NCBI GenBank assembly: GCA_958450365.1
Contig: CAUEEP010000731.1
Location: forward strand, 2,604,501-2,668,500
Reading direction: 5' to 3'
From: Mesorhabditis belari
Taxonomy: Eukaryota; Nematoda; Chromadorea; Rhabditida; Rhabditidae
DNA: 64,000 bases
The notes beneath the pieces are model-generated. The model ran no database searches. It was not told the DNA's origin and saw only the letters and a list, made by a program, of their open reading frames with translations. A program made the translations under genes and the position numbers. This document shows positions 1 to 13,276 of this stretch, one piece after another. Within the stretch, counting starts at the first letter, position 1, and the number at the start of each line of letters is the position of its first letter.

Positions 1-68
1 AATAGATATATCATAGATTGGATAAGCAATACCTGGGTACGTAATATGCTAATTTTATGCAAATTTAG

Positions 69-3000
69 CCTTTTTTCCCGTTCACCGTTCGATATTGGCC
101 GGTTATCAGGCTCAGGCCCAGACACAATCACAGAGCTACCATCGACCAACTCCCGGGAACAAGGGTGAACCAAATCTGTAGGTTTATGGGTTAATAGAAA
201 TCTAATAGTATAATTATATTTAAATTAAGCATTACATGCCAATTTCCAGCGAAGTTCTTCCCTTCCGGGTGACGGGCATCGGCAAGAGCATCTACGAGTG
301 CAATTTATGCCGCTTCCGCACGGATAATTTCAAATTCTGCGCCCTGCACCTGATCAATGTGAGTTTGGATATTAGAGGTTGAAAAGTTTACGGTTAGTTG
401 GCTGAGTTTTTGACAACAAAAAAGTCTAGCTACAATTTCTGTTTGCTAGAGCGCGCTCGGCTACCGTGCCCAGTTCAAGATACAGTACCTTGCCGCACTG
501 CAGGACAAACTAGGCTACCGGGTTGCTACCGTACCTAGTTCACGGCACAGTAGCTTACCGCACAGTATCCTGGATTGATTGTGGGTACAGTAGCGGTAAT
601 TAGGTCAGTCCAAAGTATGGTAACTGAGGCCCGAAAAAGAATCCTGAGGAAAGCTTGGAAAGTCGAAACTTCTATCCAAATAAGCCTTTCCATGGGCATA
701 CTGTAGCTAGGACAGAAAAAGAATTCTGGCATATGATAACGGTCTATTAATTCCAGAACCACGCCGATCCATGCAACGCTTGCGGCTCGGTCTTCATGCA
801 AAAAGTCAACCGAGAGATCCATCAGCTGCAGAATTGCTCTCGACCGACGCAAAATCGTAAGTGAAAACACCGTGCCTTTTTTCTTAAAGCTTTGGATTAC
901 TGTATCAAAATCCATTTTCAGCAAACAAACTGAACCCTCGAGTAAGCTGTCCGGTTTGCGGTTTCAACGATCGAATCCGTTACGTCGTTCACCACATGAT
1001 CCAGACGCATTACCCGATGATTCGCTATCATCGACTCGATGGAACGGTGAGTGTACTTTGAGCTCAGTTTTGGAAACGCCCCTTTCTGGCGTACTCAAAT
1101 ACCCTTTGTGGTCTAAAAGACAGCTAAAGCTACAGTAACTGCCTAGAAAACTAAAGAAATCTAACCTTATTACAGATGTACCCTGCAATCAAGGAGATTT
1201 TCTTTAATGAGGTTGAGTCCGCGAAACGGCCACAGGTATCGAAATTCTATAACAAACTTTATCTAGATAAAAATCTTATCTGAACAGATCTCGGTATACT
1301 GTACTAATTATCTACTTTAGGTGGTCGAATTGGACGACGATGAGATAAGCAGTGTCGAGAGTGGCGCTTTAAACGGGGTGCCCGAGGGGGTAAATGGTAA
1401 ATTTTAGTTGGTGATTTGCATATCGGGTATCTAGATATACCTTGATAATATGCTAATTTTAGGGAATGCTGACGATTTGCTCTATTTCGACAATCCGAGA
1501 ACACAATTCAAGTGTTTCATGTGCGATATGTGTTTTGGAAACAAGGAACAGTTGGAGGCGCATTACAAGGTAGGGTACGGTAACTGTGGGTGTACTGTAG
1601 CAGATTGATTGATGTTAGGCTGTATTTTACAAAAGCTGCTTTACAAAGTAAAGTGCCCCTTTGAAGGGAAATCTCAAGTTGGCAAAAGCTACAGTAATCT
1701 ATTCTATTGAATCAAGTACTGTGCAGGCTACGGTACATCACAAAGTGCAGTATCCCTTTGAACGGAAAGCTAAAAGCTGACAGAAGCTAAAGTAATCAAT
1801 TGTGTTTGATAAACCGAGTACAGTACAGGGTTATTTAAAATATATCTTCTATCCTTTCCAGGCCCATCCCGAACAGTGGACGAATTGTCCGATCTGCGCA
1901 AAAGGCGGGGTCCAAGTGGAGATCGAGTCGCACGAGGCGATGAGGAAACACATCGACGCTGTCCATCTCAAGGTCACCGACGGGAAAAAGGTAGGGAATA
2001 GACGTGTACTCTTTGTGCTCCTTGTAAACGCATCGCTTCTGGCATGAAGTTACAATATTTCATCTTTTCAGTACTGCACCTACTGCTCGCGATGTCTCGA
2101 GAAACGCGTGTACAGTCATGTCATCTATGAATGCACGGCGATCAAGGCATGCATGATTTGTGGGACTGGTGAGTTGGAAAAACTACCGTAAGGCAAAAGA
2201 TAGCCACTCCTTCAATCCGTGACCTAAAACATGATCCCACTTTCTCTTTCGACCGTAACCTTTTCTCTATTTTTGATTCAATCTATTTAATTTTTGTATT
2301 TTTTTCATACCTACTAGAGAGAGAAATTGTATTAATCGATACCCTACTAAAGAGGTATAGCACCCATAGTATAATGTACACAACAGCAGTTCTTCATCTC
2401 TGCTACAGTCCCTGAACATATAGTAACATATTAAATATTATTGAGATTGAAATCTGTACAAGTGTATGCTGCTGTAAGACAATACGCTAAATAAATATGG
2501 GTACTGTACCTACTGGAGGGTTACTGGACTATGTATTTATTACAGTGCATGATTATTTTGAAGGTATCTTAACTTTCAGACAAGTTCGACTCGATCGCCC
2601 GTCACCGTACCACGACGCATGGCAATGGGTGAGTTTAAAAATTTGAAAATCTAATTATCTACAAAATTTTTAGCATTATGTCCCGTTTCGAGTGCAATCT
2701 CTGTCATATCAAAACGTTCTCATGTGACTACGTAAAAGAACATTCCTGTATGTCTACCTTTTTGCCGCATCGGTGCAATTGTGGAAATGGAGAGGTAGGG
2801 GATGATATCTAGATAACAAAAAGATAAATCCAGGTTTACATCGATCGAAGCGCTTTCGAAGCCCATTTCCGGAAACACATTCAAAGCACGAAGAATGAGT
2901 CAAAATGCCTTCTTTGCACGGCGATCATCCCGCCAAGCAAGAACTTGTTCGTGCATGGGTGAGTGTGCCAAAGGGTTGGCGTTTAGGGGAGCACAAAGTA

Positions 3001-6000
3001 CAGGCTACAGAGGTTTACTTAATGTGAGGGTTGTTCTGGGATCTAGCCTAACTTCCTAGCCTTGCCTAGTCGGATCTGACTTTGCTACAGGTCTTGCCTA
3101 GCCTGCACAAAGTGTCTGGGCCTGGCCTTGTTTTGACTTGACCGGACCTGGCTTACAGGCGCAGGGTGACAGTTTAGGCATCCCTGCCTAATTTTATTAA
3201 TGGCACACCATAGTATTCTTATACTTGGTGGTACAGTAGGTTGAGCCTATGGAACAGTAAAGTCTAGAGTTAGCTTTCAATCAAGCCCGTATCTAACCTA
3301 GATCAAGTATTATCTATAACTTGCTCAGGGTCAATCATTTATTTAGTACTACAAGTTGAGTACTGTAAATAAAGATTCCTGAGCACAGGTAACTAAGAGC
3401 AAAGGTCTGCGCTTTCGAAAACGGTCTGCATACGGTAAACTGGACATGACCGGTCGGATGACTGTATGCAGACTAACAATGAGTAGAGTTTGAGATTACT
3501 GGATACCGTCCGGATCACTGTATCAGGGCCAACAATGATTAGGGTTTTGGCCTGTACTTACAAGCAGGATAAGTAAGATAATCAATAGCAATAGCAACAG
3601 TATACGGTGACTTGAAAAACAGTGTCTTTCAGCCAACAACATATGATCATTCAAAAGGACACGTCGGGCCGTCGGACGATCGTTTTGGACAAAAATCTGG
3701 TGATTGATGAGGAGAAGCTGGAGGAGAAGCGGCAAAAAGAGGGTGGGATATTGGAAAAGTTATCAAACTAGATAAATCTTAAAATTTAGACGCAAAAGTC
3801 GTCAAAGAGATCGTTCGAGCGATGGTTCGGGAAATCGTTGAAGAAAGAGGCGAAGAATGGGAAGATGGGGAAAGCTCGCCGGAAGACGATGATTGTCTGA
3901 TAATTGGTGGGGTTACTTTAGATATAATCACAGTGTACTTTGGGCTCAGGCCTGTAAACACGCCCCTTCTGGCGTACTGAATCCTTCATTGTTTCTCGTG
4001 CCACTAAAGCGTTGCCAGGAGGAAAATGGAAGAATTGAGTACTCCAGAAGGGGTGTGTTTGCAAATTGTTAGCCTAACTAGGAGCCGTTAGAACAATATA
4101 GTACCCGTCAAATAAACGTACAGGCCTGATTTTAGATCCCCAGTCGTCGACAGGAGGAGCTCAACTGCAGTTGCCTCGGGAAGAGGGGGACACGGGGTTA
4201 GTTTGAAGTTGATAAGAAAAGAAATTTCTGTGATATGTGTAAATTTGATTCATTCAGACTTCCCCAAAGTGTGACAATGAGCGGGTATTTTGAAGACGAT
4301 GAGACAAATGAGCTGGGTGACGAATTCTCGTGTGTGTCGGTTAGTCTTACAATTAGTTGGCTTGGATGGTCAACTCTATTCTCACTCTTGCACCTAAACG
4401 TGTATCTTGTACTTTCCAGGCCGTCCAACCAACAATCAAAGAGATCACCGTCGAGGATGAAGATGACGAGCTGGCGGTGATCGCTCAAGTTGAATAGTTG
4501 GGTTTTTTTAAAGTTTTCTCTTGGGTACAGTACTCTTAACAAGGTTTACCGTACTTTCAGAACTGTTAATATTGATACAGCACCTTAGGTTACAGTATCT
4601 GTCACAGTACCTAAGTACCTTACTGTACTGTAGCTAAATTGGCGTATACTACTGCATTACCGCATTACCGTACCTAGCTAGTAAGTTCAAGTGAATTGAC
4701 TCCTTGTTGGCCCAAAATAGGTACAGATAAGCAATTTAATTGCTAACTAGAAAAACTTTAGTCCGGCTGGAACACTACCTTCAACAGTTGCCTCGGGATC
4801 GCGAACGAGGCGGAACAATTGCCCGAAGTGTTCGGCCAAATTCATCACCGAGAAATCGTTAAAGTACCACCTCGACACCGCGCACAAATTCGATGCTGGG
4901 GGAACGATTATGGAGGTGGGTTTCGAAATAAAATTACATCAAGTACTATAAAAATATAGGCATTATTCAATTTTATTCCGCAATTTACATTTAAAATCGA
5001 AATTAGCATTGATAGATGAAGTAGACACTGTAACCTAAATCTTACTGTGAATTTTCCAGGACCTGGGCATCCCCGAGCACACCTCTGTCTTCATTTGTCG
5101 CCCGTGTTGCGTGGCGTTCAAGGCGCCCGCTCAGCTGCAAACCCATCAAAAGCAACACGTCGGATCGAATCAGTTAAAGTGGGTTACTTTGTGATTACTT
5201 TGTCTAAAAATTGCTATGGGATACCGTACTCTTGAAAGTGTGGTAGGAAAAAAAATTAGCAAGACTTGACCGACATTGAAACTTTTGGACAAGATCTATC
5301 TACTATATATAAAAGAGAAAAGTCCGTCTGTCTGTCCGTGACACTCTGGATGTCGGCTCTCTGTGAACCGATTTCGGCAAACTTTTTTTGATCGATAGGG
5401 AGTTAAAAATGAATAAGTGCATCCTTTTTGGTTAAAACAAGTTTTTCATTAAAAACCCGTTAAAAAATCAGAAAAACCACTTAGCCACGTCCCTTTTTGC
5501 CTTGGCGGTCTGTGGGAGGGAGGGCGTGGCCGAGGTGGTTGTCCCGTCTACAAATAGACTGCCCTAAGGTGTCGGGTTCGATTCCCCTCCGTTCCAAACT
5601 TTTTTGCTTTAATTGTTTTCAAATATGGAGTTGAAGTATGCAAATTTGAGTTACCTCGCAGCGAAGGTAATGAAATGATACAGGGGTCTCGGAGGGGCGG
5701 TCTCGACGTTAGTCGCGCCAAGCTTTGCATACCGTATTTATTCTAATAAAAACACATGTGCTTCTATTTTTCAATCTCCCAAAATCAGCCGAGCAAGAAA
5801 GTAGGTAAGGGAGACCACATAAATCAAAAATTTAGAATTTATCTAGAGTTAACTGATAACGCGATTAACACGAGGGCGTCAACTACCTCGAGAGATCAAA
5901 TTATACGTTAGCTCCAAAACACCCAACCAGAAAAGCCCGCCGTTAGGCGGTCTTTTCTGGCTGGGTGTTTTGGCGGGTGTTTCAGCAGATATACGATAAT

Positions 6001-9000
6001 TTCTATAAGCTATAGAGATCTCGATCTCGATAGTCAGGTCTAGTACTAAAGATACGGTTAGAATTGTTTCACTGTTTCCTCTTGCTTAAACTCTTTTCTA
6101 AAAGGTGCGCTTTGGGGGAAAATTGCCGTACTCTTTCACACTTAACACCGTTACCGCCATTTTATTTGACGGGATTACGGTAGGGAGTGCACTTTTTAGC
6201 AGCGCTTTATTTAAGAAAAAGTAGATCATAGGCAAATTGCACTTTATAATGGCTGCTTGTTATTGAACGATCAGATAAGTTAAAGCTTCGGCAAACTTGG
6301 CCTTGAATTATGGTCGTCTCGGATTGCAAACTTCAAGATTAGCACGGGGTTAATCTTATCCATTTTTGTTTTTAGTTGTGATCGCTGCTCGATGGTTGCC
6401 TACAACGCTCAACTCTTGGATATTCACATGAAATCGCATAATGATGGCCGACTCACCTTCTCATGTCATCGATGCCATTTCGCGTACAAAACTGTGGGTT
6501 AATGAGCCGACCAGTCATAGAATGGATAAAATTTATGGATAAGAGTTGTGGAGTACTGTATCATAGTAAATATAGCTCAGGAATACTGCAAGTACGGTAC
6601 AATGCGACAGTATGTAAGTGAGAGCAAGTTGTAAAGTTACATTTCAATGTACCTATCGTAGTCCTGAGTACGGCGCAATAATCTTACGGTATCGTACTCC
6701 TACAGTATAGCAGTAAACTGGTACAGTACAGTAAAACAAAATTTCAATTTTCCAGGATTCCGAGCTCTACGGCCATTTGGAAGAAAAGCACCAAGTGCCA
6801 CTGATCTATTTCTGTAAGACGTGCAATTTGGGCTCAACGAATGGACTGTTGATCGCCGAACACGTGACCTCGAGGATGTGCGCACCGAAATACCAAGGGG
6901 TATGATATTTCTCTAGATAATTAAATAGGCTTAATCCAGCACGTTATAGAAACGCTATTAGTACAGTACAGTATATCAGTAACCCAATGCCGTTAACGTA
7001 CCAGGCCTTGACTGACTGTAAGTCATTTGGCAGTACTAGATGCCATCAGTACAGTACTCTAAATGTTACTATAACATTGCTAGTACTATGCCGTACTGGG
7101 ACATCATTAATACGGTAATAGTACTAGGGAATTCGAGAATACTAGAGGGTTCGTACTCAAACGTTGGGTACAGTAAACGTTAGGTAGGTCATAGCACAGT
7201 ACCAGGAAGTAGTCCAGACAAAAATCTAACGAAACTACTTTTCAGAAGAACATCGAGGCGAACTTCGGGATCGCTCCCGCATCGATTTTCCACTACAATC
7301 CGCCGGATCTCGATCGATACAAGCAGCTGGTTGCACAGAAGGCGATCAAGGTTGACTTAAATGGAGATATCATCCTACAAGTCGTGGCGGAGCTGCAACA
7401 ATACATTTGAGTTCAAAAATACCGCCAAGACTTATAGGATGATCTTATAGGGACTTTAGATATTTAGATTTGTTATAGATGTTTGACTATATATTCGCAT
7501 TCAGGCAATCGACCCCTCACTTTGCAATCACCGCACTTTCGTGGCTCCATCGCAAACGGTGGTCGCTTGTTTGGAGTGTCACTGCTTGATGAATATTGCC
7601 AGCTTTTTGGCCCATAAAGAAGCGACCGGTAGTGGCGCGGAGGTGAGTGACTTTGGTAATGTAACCTATCAATAAAAGCTAGAACGCTTAATAGACAAGC
7701 TAGTAATACTGACAGCGCTTACGGGAGTGTACTTTGAGAGCCCGTGTAAACAAACCCATTCTGGCGCACTTAACTCTTGAATGCACCGATTATTATAAAG
7801 TTATAGGATATCCAATACGCTCTCGTCAATCACCCTCACGTTCTTTCACCACAACGAAAGATGATCAATCTCGTGAATCGGATGGGCACAGGGAAATGGG
7901 CGAATGGGACTGGGAATAGAACGGTGGGGATATATTTTTTTAATCTTAATTAATAGAGGATATTCTACCCGATACGGGACTAGGCCTTGCAAGCCAGGAC
8001 AGGGCAGTGAAGGCCAGATCAAAGCCAAGCTAGAGCCAGGTTCGGGCCGGGTCAGGTCAGCTAGATCTAGAAGCAGACCAAAGTCAGACGGGACAGAGCT
8101 GACCCAGGAGTCAGGTCCAAAACCCTGGCTCAAGTATTTTCATCGGTCCAGCCAGCACAGATCAGAGCCAGGATCAAATTGTCTAAATACATAACTTTTG
8201 GAAATTTCAGATGCCACAAGTTCAGCCAGTGGTCCAACAGCCACGTCCACAAGTGGTTCAACAGCCACGTCCACAAGTGGTTCAACAGCCACGTCCGCAA
8301 GTGGTTGGTTTTTCAAAATTAGAATCACCTAGGTTTAAAGTACACAGTACAGACAGTAATTCACAGTAAAGTAGCTGTATAATCTTATAAATATAATATT
8401 ATAAATCATCTCTAGTCCAACTTCCCACCGCAAGCTTACAACTTTACCGGATTGTGGACAAAACTTGGGCCACCACCCAGCAGACAGACTGCAGCTCGAA
8501 CACCGTACCAGGTAGATTGAGATAATAGATAATAGGTATCTGTATCTATATTTGTATAGCATAGATATAGCCATTTAGCTGAATATCTGATTTTTAGTCT
8601 AATTATTTAACTTTAGCCTCTCCACTCGGCAACCCGGCGAGCACCCTCGGCCACCGCTCAGATCTCGGTGAGCTTCAAGAAAATTTGTATATATAATTTG
8701 AATATAATGGGAGTCTTATCTAAAGTACTATACTCTACTTTTTGAATGTAAATTTGGCAAATCTCAATCAGCGGTTGTTTGTGAACGATACCGTATGGAC
8801 CATTGGACTTTGAGGCAATGACCATAGTCAGCCCAGCTTAATATGATTAGTATATACTAATTAAAATATTATACAGTATAATAAGTATCTTATATTCAAA
8901 TTCCAGACGAAACCGATCAACACACCAGAGTTGAACCTGGCAACTGTGCTTGGCGACATGCTGAAGAACAACGGGAGTACGGTAAGAGGTTGATTCGTGA

Positions 9001-12000
9001 TATAAAATGAGTTCCAAATCTCCTCTTGGAAGTAAAAGACAGCTGTAGCTACAGTAATCTATTTAAAGACTAACAATAAGGCTTGGGCGGGGTAGTTGCA
9101 AGCCAATCCAATATGCGGTAGTTCAGAACTAAGCTATGTTAGACCACGGTAGTTACAGGTCAGGCTAGGCTCTAAGGTATAATTTCTGCGAGCCCTAGAA
9201 GTGCATTAAATAGAAATTTGAATATCTTTAACGCTTTTACGACAATCTATTTCAGGCTCAACAGTCGAGAACCACTTTTTCGGCATCAACCCGCTTTCAA
9301 CCACCCCGTGTGCAACTATCAAGAGCACAGCCAACGAGGAAACCACAAGAAGTCGTGCTGAGTGATGATGAGGAAACCAGTACTCCACAGAGTTCGAATG
9401 GGTACGAAATTTATCAGATAATCGTGGGCTGTACTCTCAAAATTGGTCGTAGTATACTATGCTGAATTAAGTGTGCTAGAAGGGGTGTGTTTGCAAGTTT
9501 TTTGATAGCACAGAGTACACTCCAAATCACAGAGTACACTCCAACGAGAGTGCGCTTCGTAGATGTGCAGCTTCTGACACATCACTGAGAGTTGGGCTAA
9601 AGTACGATTTTCAGCTCATCTCACTCGACGAACAAAATTGGCGCTCCGTGCCACATTTGCCACAAGTCGATCAACAACAAGGACCTGCTACAATTGCACG
9701 AATTGCACACGAACGGGCACAATTACTTCTGTCTGGATTGCCCGATCAGCTTGCCGGATGAAGTGGGTTTCTAGTTTCTGGTAAAAGTTTAAGATACTGT
9801 AAGGGTTACTGTCCTGGAGGATGCTGAATACTTGGACTTACAGGACCTTTATTACAGTACTTAAATCTTAAACTAAACTAGATATCTAAAGATCTATATG
9901 CAAATTTGTTTAGCAAGCCGCCATCGAGCACTACTTCACTGTCCATGTCAAGAAGACGCCCGCTAGGGGTTTGTTTTTAAAAAATCGGTACTGTAGATAA
10001 CTAATTATCTAAAATTTAATTAGATATAAACATCTAAATAATTTTTTTCAGAAAAACCACTCGTGTTCGATTTGAAATGCCCGTTCCATGGATGCGAATT
10101 CAAGACGGAGACGCTCGTCACGTTGAGGCAACACTTGGACACGCACAATTTGCCCGTCAAAAGCCAGTAAGTGTTATGGAAAAAGTGATTGGTGATTGGT
10201 AGTGATTGGTGGACTTTGGGTTCAACTTTGAAACGCACATCTTTTGGTGCACTGCATTCTTCAATTTTGCACAGCAACGATTTGGTGTCATGAGAAATGA
10301 AGAGTTCAGTGCGCCAGAAGGGGTGTGTTTCGTATTTTGAGCACCAGATGCCTACAGTATGGCTTGGATAGATTGAATAAAAATAGAGGCGAGATTACTG
10401 TAGAAAGGGGACACGATTTTTGGGGGAACAGATAGAAGCTACAGTACTCTTACCATAATCTTGTACTGTACAGTATTATTGTGCATTTATCAATCTTCCT
10501 AGGCATTGCTCGACAAGTTTCTCAACGGAAGGTCATCGGAAAGCGCACGACAGAGAGCATGAAAAGTTGGAAGAGTGAGTTGCTAAAAGCTAAAATATTT
10601 GAATTCTTACAGTAAGTCGTACTGTACGACAAAGTATTAAAACTTTAGTATTTTAATGTACAGTGTAGCTAAAATTCACTTTTAGAGCCGGCATCGAGGG
10701 GAATTGTTGCTTGTTGTGCGGCACGTTGGATGTTTGGACGAAGAGACTACCCGATTTCCCGATGCCCATTTCGCACATGGCAATTCATGGGCTGAGAAAG
10801 TGAGGATTTAAATTAGCTACACTAGTCTACAGTAACCCGTCTGGAGAGCTGCATTGCAGGCAAACTTTCTCATTTTCAGGTTCGTCATGTGCCGCGATTG
10901 TAACGTTTGCTTCAAACACGATGCTCAGGTGAGTGGTGGAAAGAAATGGGACCAGATGTAGATAAAGATTTAGCTAGTACAGCTACTAAAACTAGTACAG
11001 ACTTTTAAAGCAATGGTACTCCGGTACTACAGCAGCCGGTGCTTGTCAGTTAGATGGACACAAAAAACTGTTTTGCATTAAGCCGGTTATGTGGACACAA
11101 TTTGAATTTTTACATTTAGAGGCCTGTATTTGCTTGGAAGGCGGAAAGGAATCAAAGCAAATTGATCATTGCAGAATTTCTTAAGTTGAAAATTCAAATT
11201 TTATGTCCATTTAGCCGACTTGATGCACAGCCTTTTTTGTGACTATATAAGCGAGAAGTACCCAGTAGCCTAACAAGCTAAGGGGATACTAAAAGTTAGC
11301 TTACGGTGGCTAGGGTAAGAGCTTTAGTTAGGACTATGTTTTTAGTGAAATTAGAAATTAGACTGTATAGAGGCACTGAAGAAAATGGCTAAATTGAAGT
11401 TATACATTCTATCATTTCCAGGGCAAGAAACTCGTGCAACATTTCCAAACGATTCACACCAAAGAGTTGTCCCGTGGATCGGACCAAGTCCAATGCAAAC
11501 TGTGCCAAACACTGTTTCCCATAAACGATTTGGCCAAGCACGCGAGAGAAAAGCATTATGTGAGTTCATTTATTGAAGGGTTAAAATTGTAAACCAATTT
11601 GTTTATAAAAAGTGAAGCTTGTGCGCGATAGTTATTGTACTTTGTACTCTGGATGTTTTTCTTGAGAAAGCATTTTCTCACTTTCGAAAAGCTACCCTCA
11701 GAAGACTGTCCGTGAAATTGGAAAGCTTGAGGCAAGGTTACGGTAATCCAGTAAGAGGACACGTTTTAGAAAAGGAATTAGAGCCGGATTAGAGCTACAC
11801 ACTACAGTTACAGAATACTTCTGCTTACTGTATTTTAGTTACTACTAGTACTGGTTGCTAAGCACTCGAATCACTGGCACACTTAAAACTTCATTTGACA
11901 AACAAAATTCCAAAATTTCCAGGTCCATGGTTTCAAGAAGCGTTCCCGTGCCAAAGAAGGACAATTAATCGTCACTGCTGGGGCTTCACTGCGTGTCTAT

Positions 12001-12051
12001 TTGGGTCTCCAGCCGGTTTATCATCCCGATGATAAAAGTGATATTGATTGA
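69..12051 (+). CDS. Multi-C2H2 zinc-finger protein, 5' end outside window
   Basis: About thirty exons in one consistent frame encode a protein of roughly 1,000 residues with about twenty C2H2-like fingers, for example CPVCGF...HHMIQTH (922-1046), CPKCSAKF...HLDTAH (about 4.75-4.92 kb), CDRCSMVAYNAQLLDIHMKSH-like (6376-6492) and CKLCQTLF...HAREKH (11,422-11,559). Many fingers are irregular, with non-standard His spacing. Acidic patches (3.7-4.5 kb) and a Q/P-rich linker (8.2-9.4 kb) separate finger clusters. The first visible exon (69-164) has an acceptor and no start, so the gene begins upstream; the stop is TGA at 12,051. The architecture recalls POGZ / relative-of-WOC type chromatin proteins, but that assignment is a guess. 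An in-frame TAG near 4.5 kb is bypassed if the next exon uses the CTAG acceptor just before AAAAACTTTAG, which keeps the frame. Several introns hold repeats. Existence of the gene is well supported; exact family is not. Confidence 0.85.
1051..1100. repeat. Half-copy of palindromic MITE family A
   Basis: Starts GTGTACTTTGAGCTC and runs through CCCTTTCTGGCGTACT, matching one arm of the family seen intact at 54,067-54,187. It begins 4 nt inside the intron, directly after the GTGA of the donor. Confidence 0.6.
3933..4065. repeat. Palindromic MITE family A, near full length
   Basis: Arms TGTAAACACGCCCCTTCTGG and CCAGAAGGGGTGTGTTTGCA face each other around a central region. The left terminal GTGTACTTTGGGCTC is present; the right terminus is degraded. 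It sits in an intron of the zinc-finger gene. Confidence 0.7.
5299..5960 (+). mobile_element. Helitron-like non-autonomous insertion
   Basis: The left end TCTACTATATATAAAAGAG followed by AAGTCCGTCTGTCTGTCCGT has the TC start and the CCGTCTGTCTGTC signature that I associate with nematode and insect Helitrons. About 650 bp on lies a GC-rich hairpin CCGCC-GTTA-GGCGG followed by TCTTTTCTGG, which would satisfy the CTRR rule for a Helitron 3' end. No helicase is present. The element expands one zinc-finger intron to 1.2 kb. The right boundary is uncertain because the hairpin is embedded in a longer palindrome that continues past it. Confidence 0.5.
5516..5605 (+). repeat. tRNA-derived SINE-like unit or tRNA pseudogene
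   Basis: A perfect Pol III A box (TGGCCGAGGTGG, 5527-5538) and B box (GGTTCGATTCC, 5575-5585) are 36 nt apart and followed by a six-T run at 5600-5605, a Pol III terminator. The A box resembles type II (Ser/Leu) tRNAs. The acceptor and T stems pair poorly, so this is not a functional tRNA; it looks like a tRNA-derived mobile unit inside the Helitron-like insertion. Confidence 0.6.
5914..5973. repeat. 60-bp palindrome (hairpin)
   Basis: CCAAAACACCCA and TGGGTGTTTTGG bracket CCAGAAAAG / CTTTTCTGG and an inner CCGCC-GTTA-GGCGG stem-loop. Only two or three mismatches interrupt the fold. Confidence 0.8.
7727..7780. repeat. Half-copy of MITE family A
   Basis: GTGTACTTTGAGAGC...CCCATTCTGGCGCACT is one arm of the family, with no facing arm, in a zinc-finger gene intron. 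Confidence 0.55.
8211..8300 (+). repeat. 27-bp tandem repeat inside zinc-finger exon
   Basis: Three near-identical 27-bp units encode a nine-residue repeat of the form VVQQPRPQ in the Q/P-rich linker of the zinc-finger protein. The unit keeps frame, so copy-number change would lengthen or shorten the linker without a frameshift. Confidence 0.85.
9461..9521. repeat. Half-copy of MITE family A, right arm
   Basis: GAAGGGGTGTGTTTGCA followed by GCACAGAGTACACTCC is the right arm. The end sequence CACAGAGTACACTCCAA is duplicated once just downstream. Confidence 0.55.
10211..10345. repeat. Palindromic MITE family A, near full length
   Basis: Facing arms AAACGCACATCTTTTGGTGC and GCGCCAGAAGGGGTGTGTTT are present with a GAGCACCA end; it lies in an intron between two finger exons. 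Confidence 0.65.
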
Positions 12052-13276
12052 ATTTTTTGAATAACTTATCTAGTCTTCACTTTTTATATTCACTTTATGG
12101 ATTATTGTATTTGTGGTTTGCGAGTGTTTTAGGATTTTCGATAGATTTTTTTCAATTGTTACGGGATTTATAAATGTTGCCAAAAAGTGGGGCTAAATGC
12201 ACAAACACATGTTGAGCTACGGTAGACATGAAAATAGTAAATGAGAAACTGAGTTACGATGGTATTGGACAAAGGTTACGGCAGTACTATACAAAGCTCA
12301 AATATGTTTTCTAAAATGTACTCTCTAGAAAAAACTATCGTACTATGATAGGGTATGCCTGGATTTCAAGAAACACTTAATTTACTGTACCAAGAGCACC
12401 TTTTAGAAAGTGCTTTAGTCGAGAGGAGTACTGTAAGATTTTTGTAACTATTAAAGTACTCCATTTTCTATTTGGCGCTCACCGGCTTACTGTACTTTTT
12501 TATAAGAGCACATTTTAGAAAGCGCTTTCGATACATACTTTAGGCGTGTTGTAACTAAATTTCGCTTATTGGTCAAAGTTATTGTAGAATAGCAACCAAG
12601 CTGAGCCCCACCGTACTCTGTTTTCTATTTCGCACTAACCTTGGCTGCATTCTAGTCCAGTAAGAAAATTTTATTGTTTTTTTTTGTGCCAGGTTTGGGT
12701 CTAAACAATCTCTTGTCTAGCACAAAGTGTTCTCTGGTCACCGAGCGAAAAAAAACTGACCGGCTGTCTCTCTTTTACACCCGCTATCCCTATCCCGTCG
12801 CTCTCCCTTTCCCTTTCCCCTTTTCACCCACAATAATCTCCCACTCTTCCGTCTGCACTCTGCCATTTTGCTCGAGTTAGATTTTTCCATGATCACACGT
12901 TACGATTCCTTTTTTAAAAGTTGTTAATGAAATTTTAATGGATTGGATTTGAATTGGAATATTAAAGCGTGCACATTTTCGGGCACGGTATTGGTGCAAG
13001 GCTTAGAAAAATTATGATGCAATTTTTGAAAAGTTGATAGTGGAGACTTGTTTGTTGTTTATAAGTTCCTACAATTTTCTTGATATTTTGCGAATTAAAA
13101 TCGTAAAGTGTTTCTCCTTTTGGGTCCGGTAACTTGTACACGGTTTTGGAGAAACTATGATGTAATTTTCAAAAACTTCACTAGTAGACGGTGTTGTTTT
13201 TAATTTTTTTTTTTTAATGTTTTCTTGCTTGCTATCTTGTTAATTTTTTGTTCTACTAATATTTTAATACTTTAGA
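12052..13276. other. Intergenic region between zinc-finger and carrier genes
   Basis: No coding frame with nematode-like codon use is seen. It holds the zinc-finger 3' UTR, a few CTACAGTA-type motifs up to about 12.6 kb, and a C/T-rich tract around 12.77-12.85 kb that may belong to the promoter of the downstream gene. Confidence 0.6.

Noticed and set aside
4492..4497. Stop codon TAG read as the end of the zinc-finger gene
   Set aside because: A donor before it and the CTAG acceptor just upstream of AAAAACTTTAG give a clean in-frame join to further zinc fingers.
5548..5730. Minus-strand open frame of 60 codons
   Set aside because: It lies inside the Helitron-like insertion and tRNA-derived unit with no protein similarity.
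8211..8300. CRISPR-like direct repeats
   Set aside because: The repeats are contiguous, in frame with a protein and in a eukaryotic genome; no spacers.
12674..12880. Open frame of 68 codons after the zinc-finger gene
   Set aside because: Low-complexity Pro/Phe/Ser string from a C/T-rich tract; no splice context or family match.
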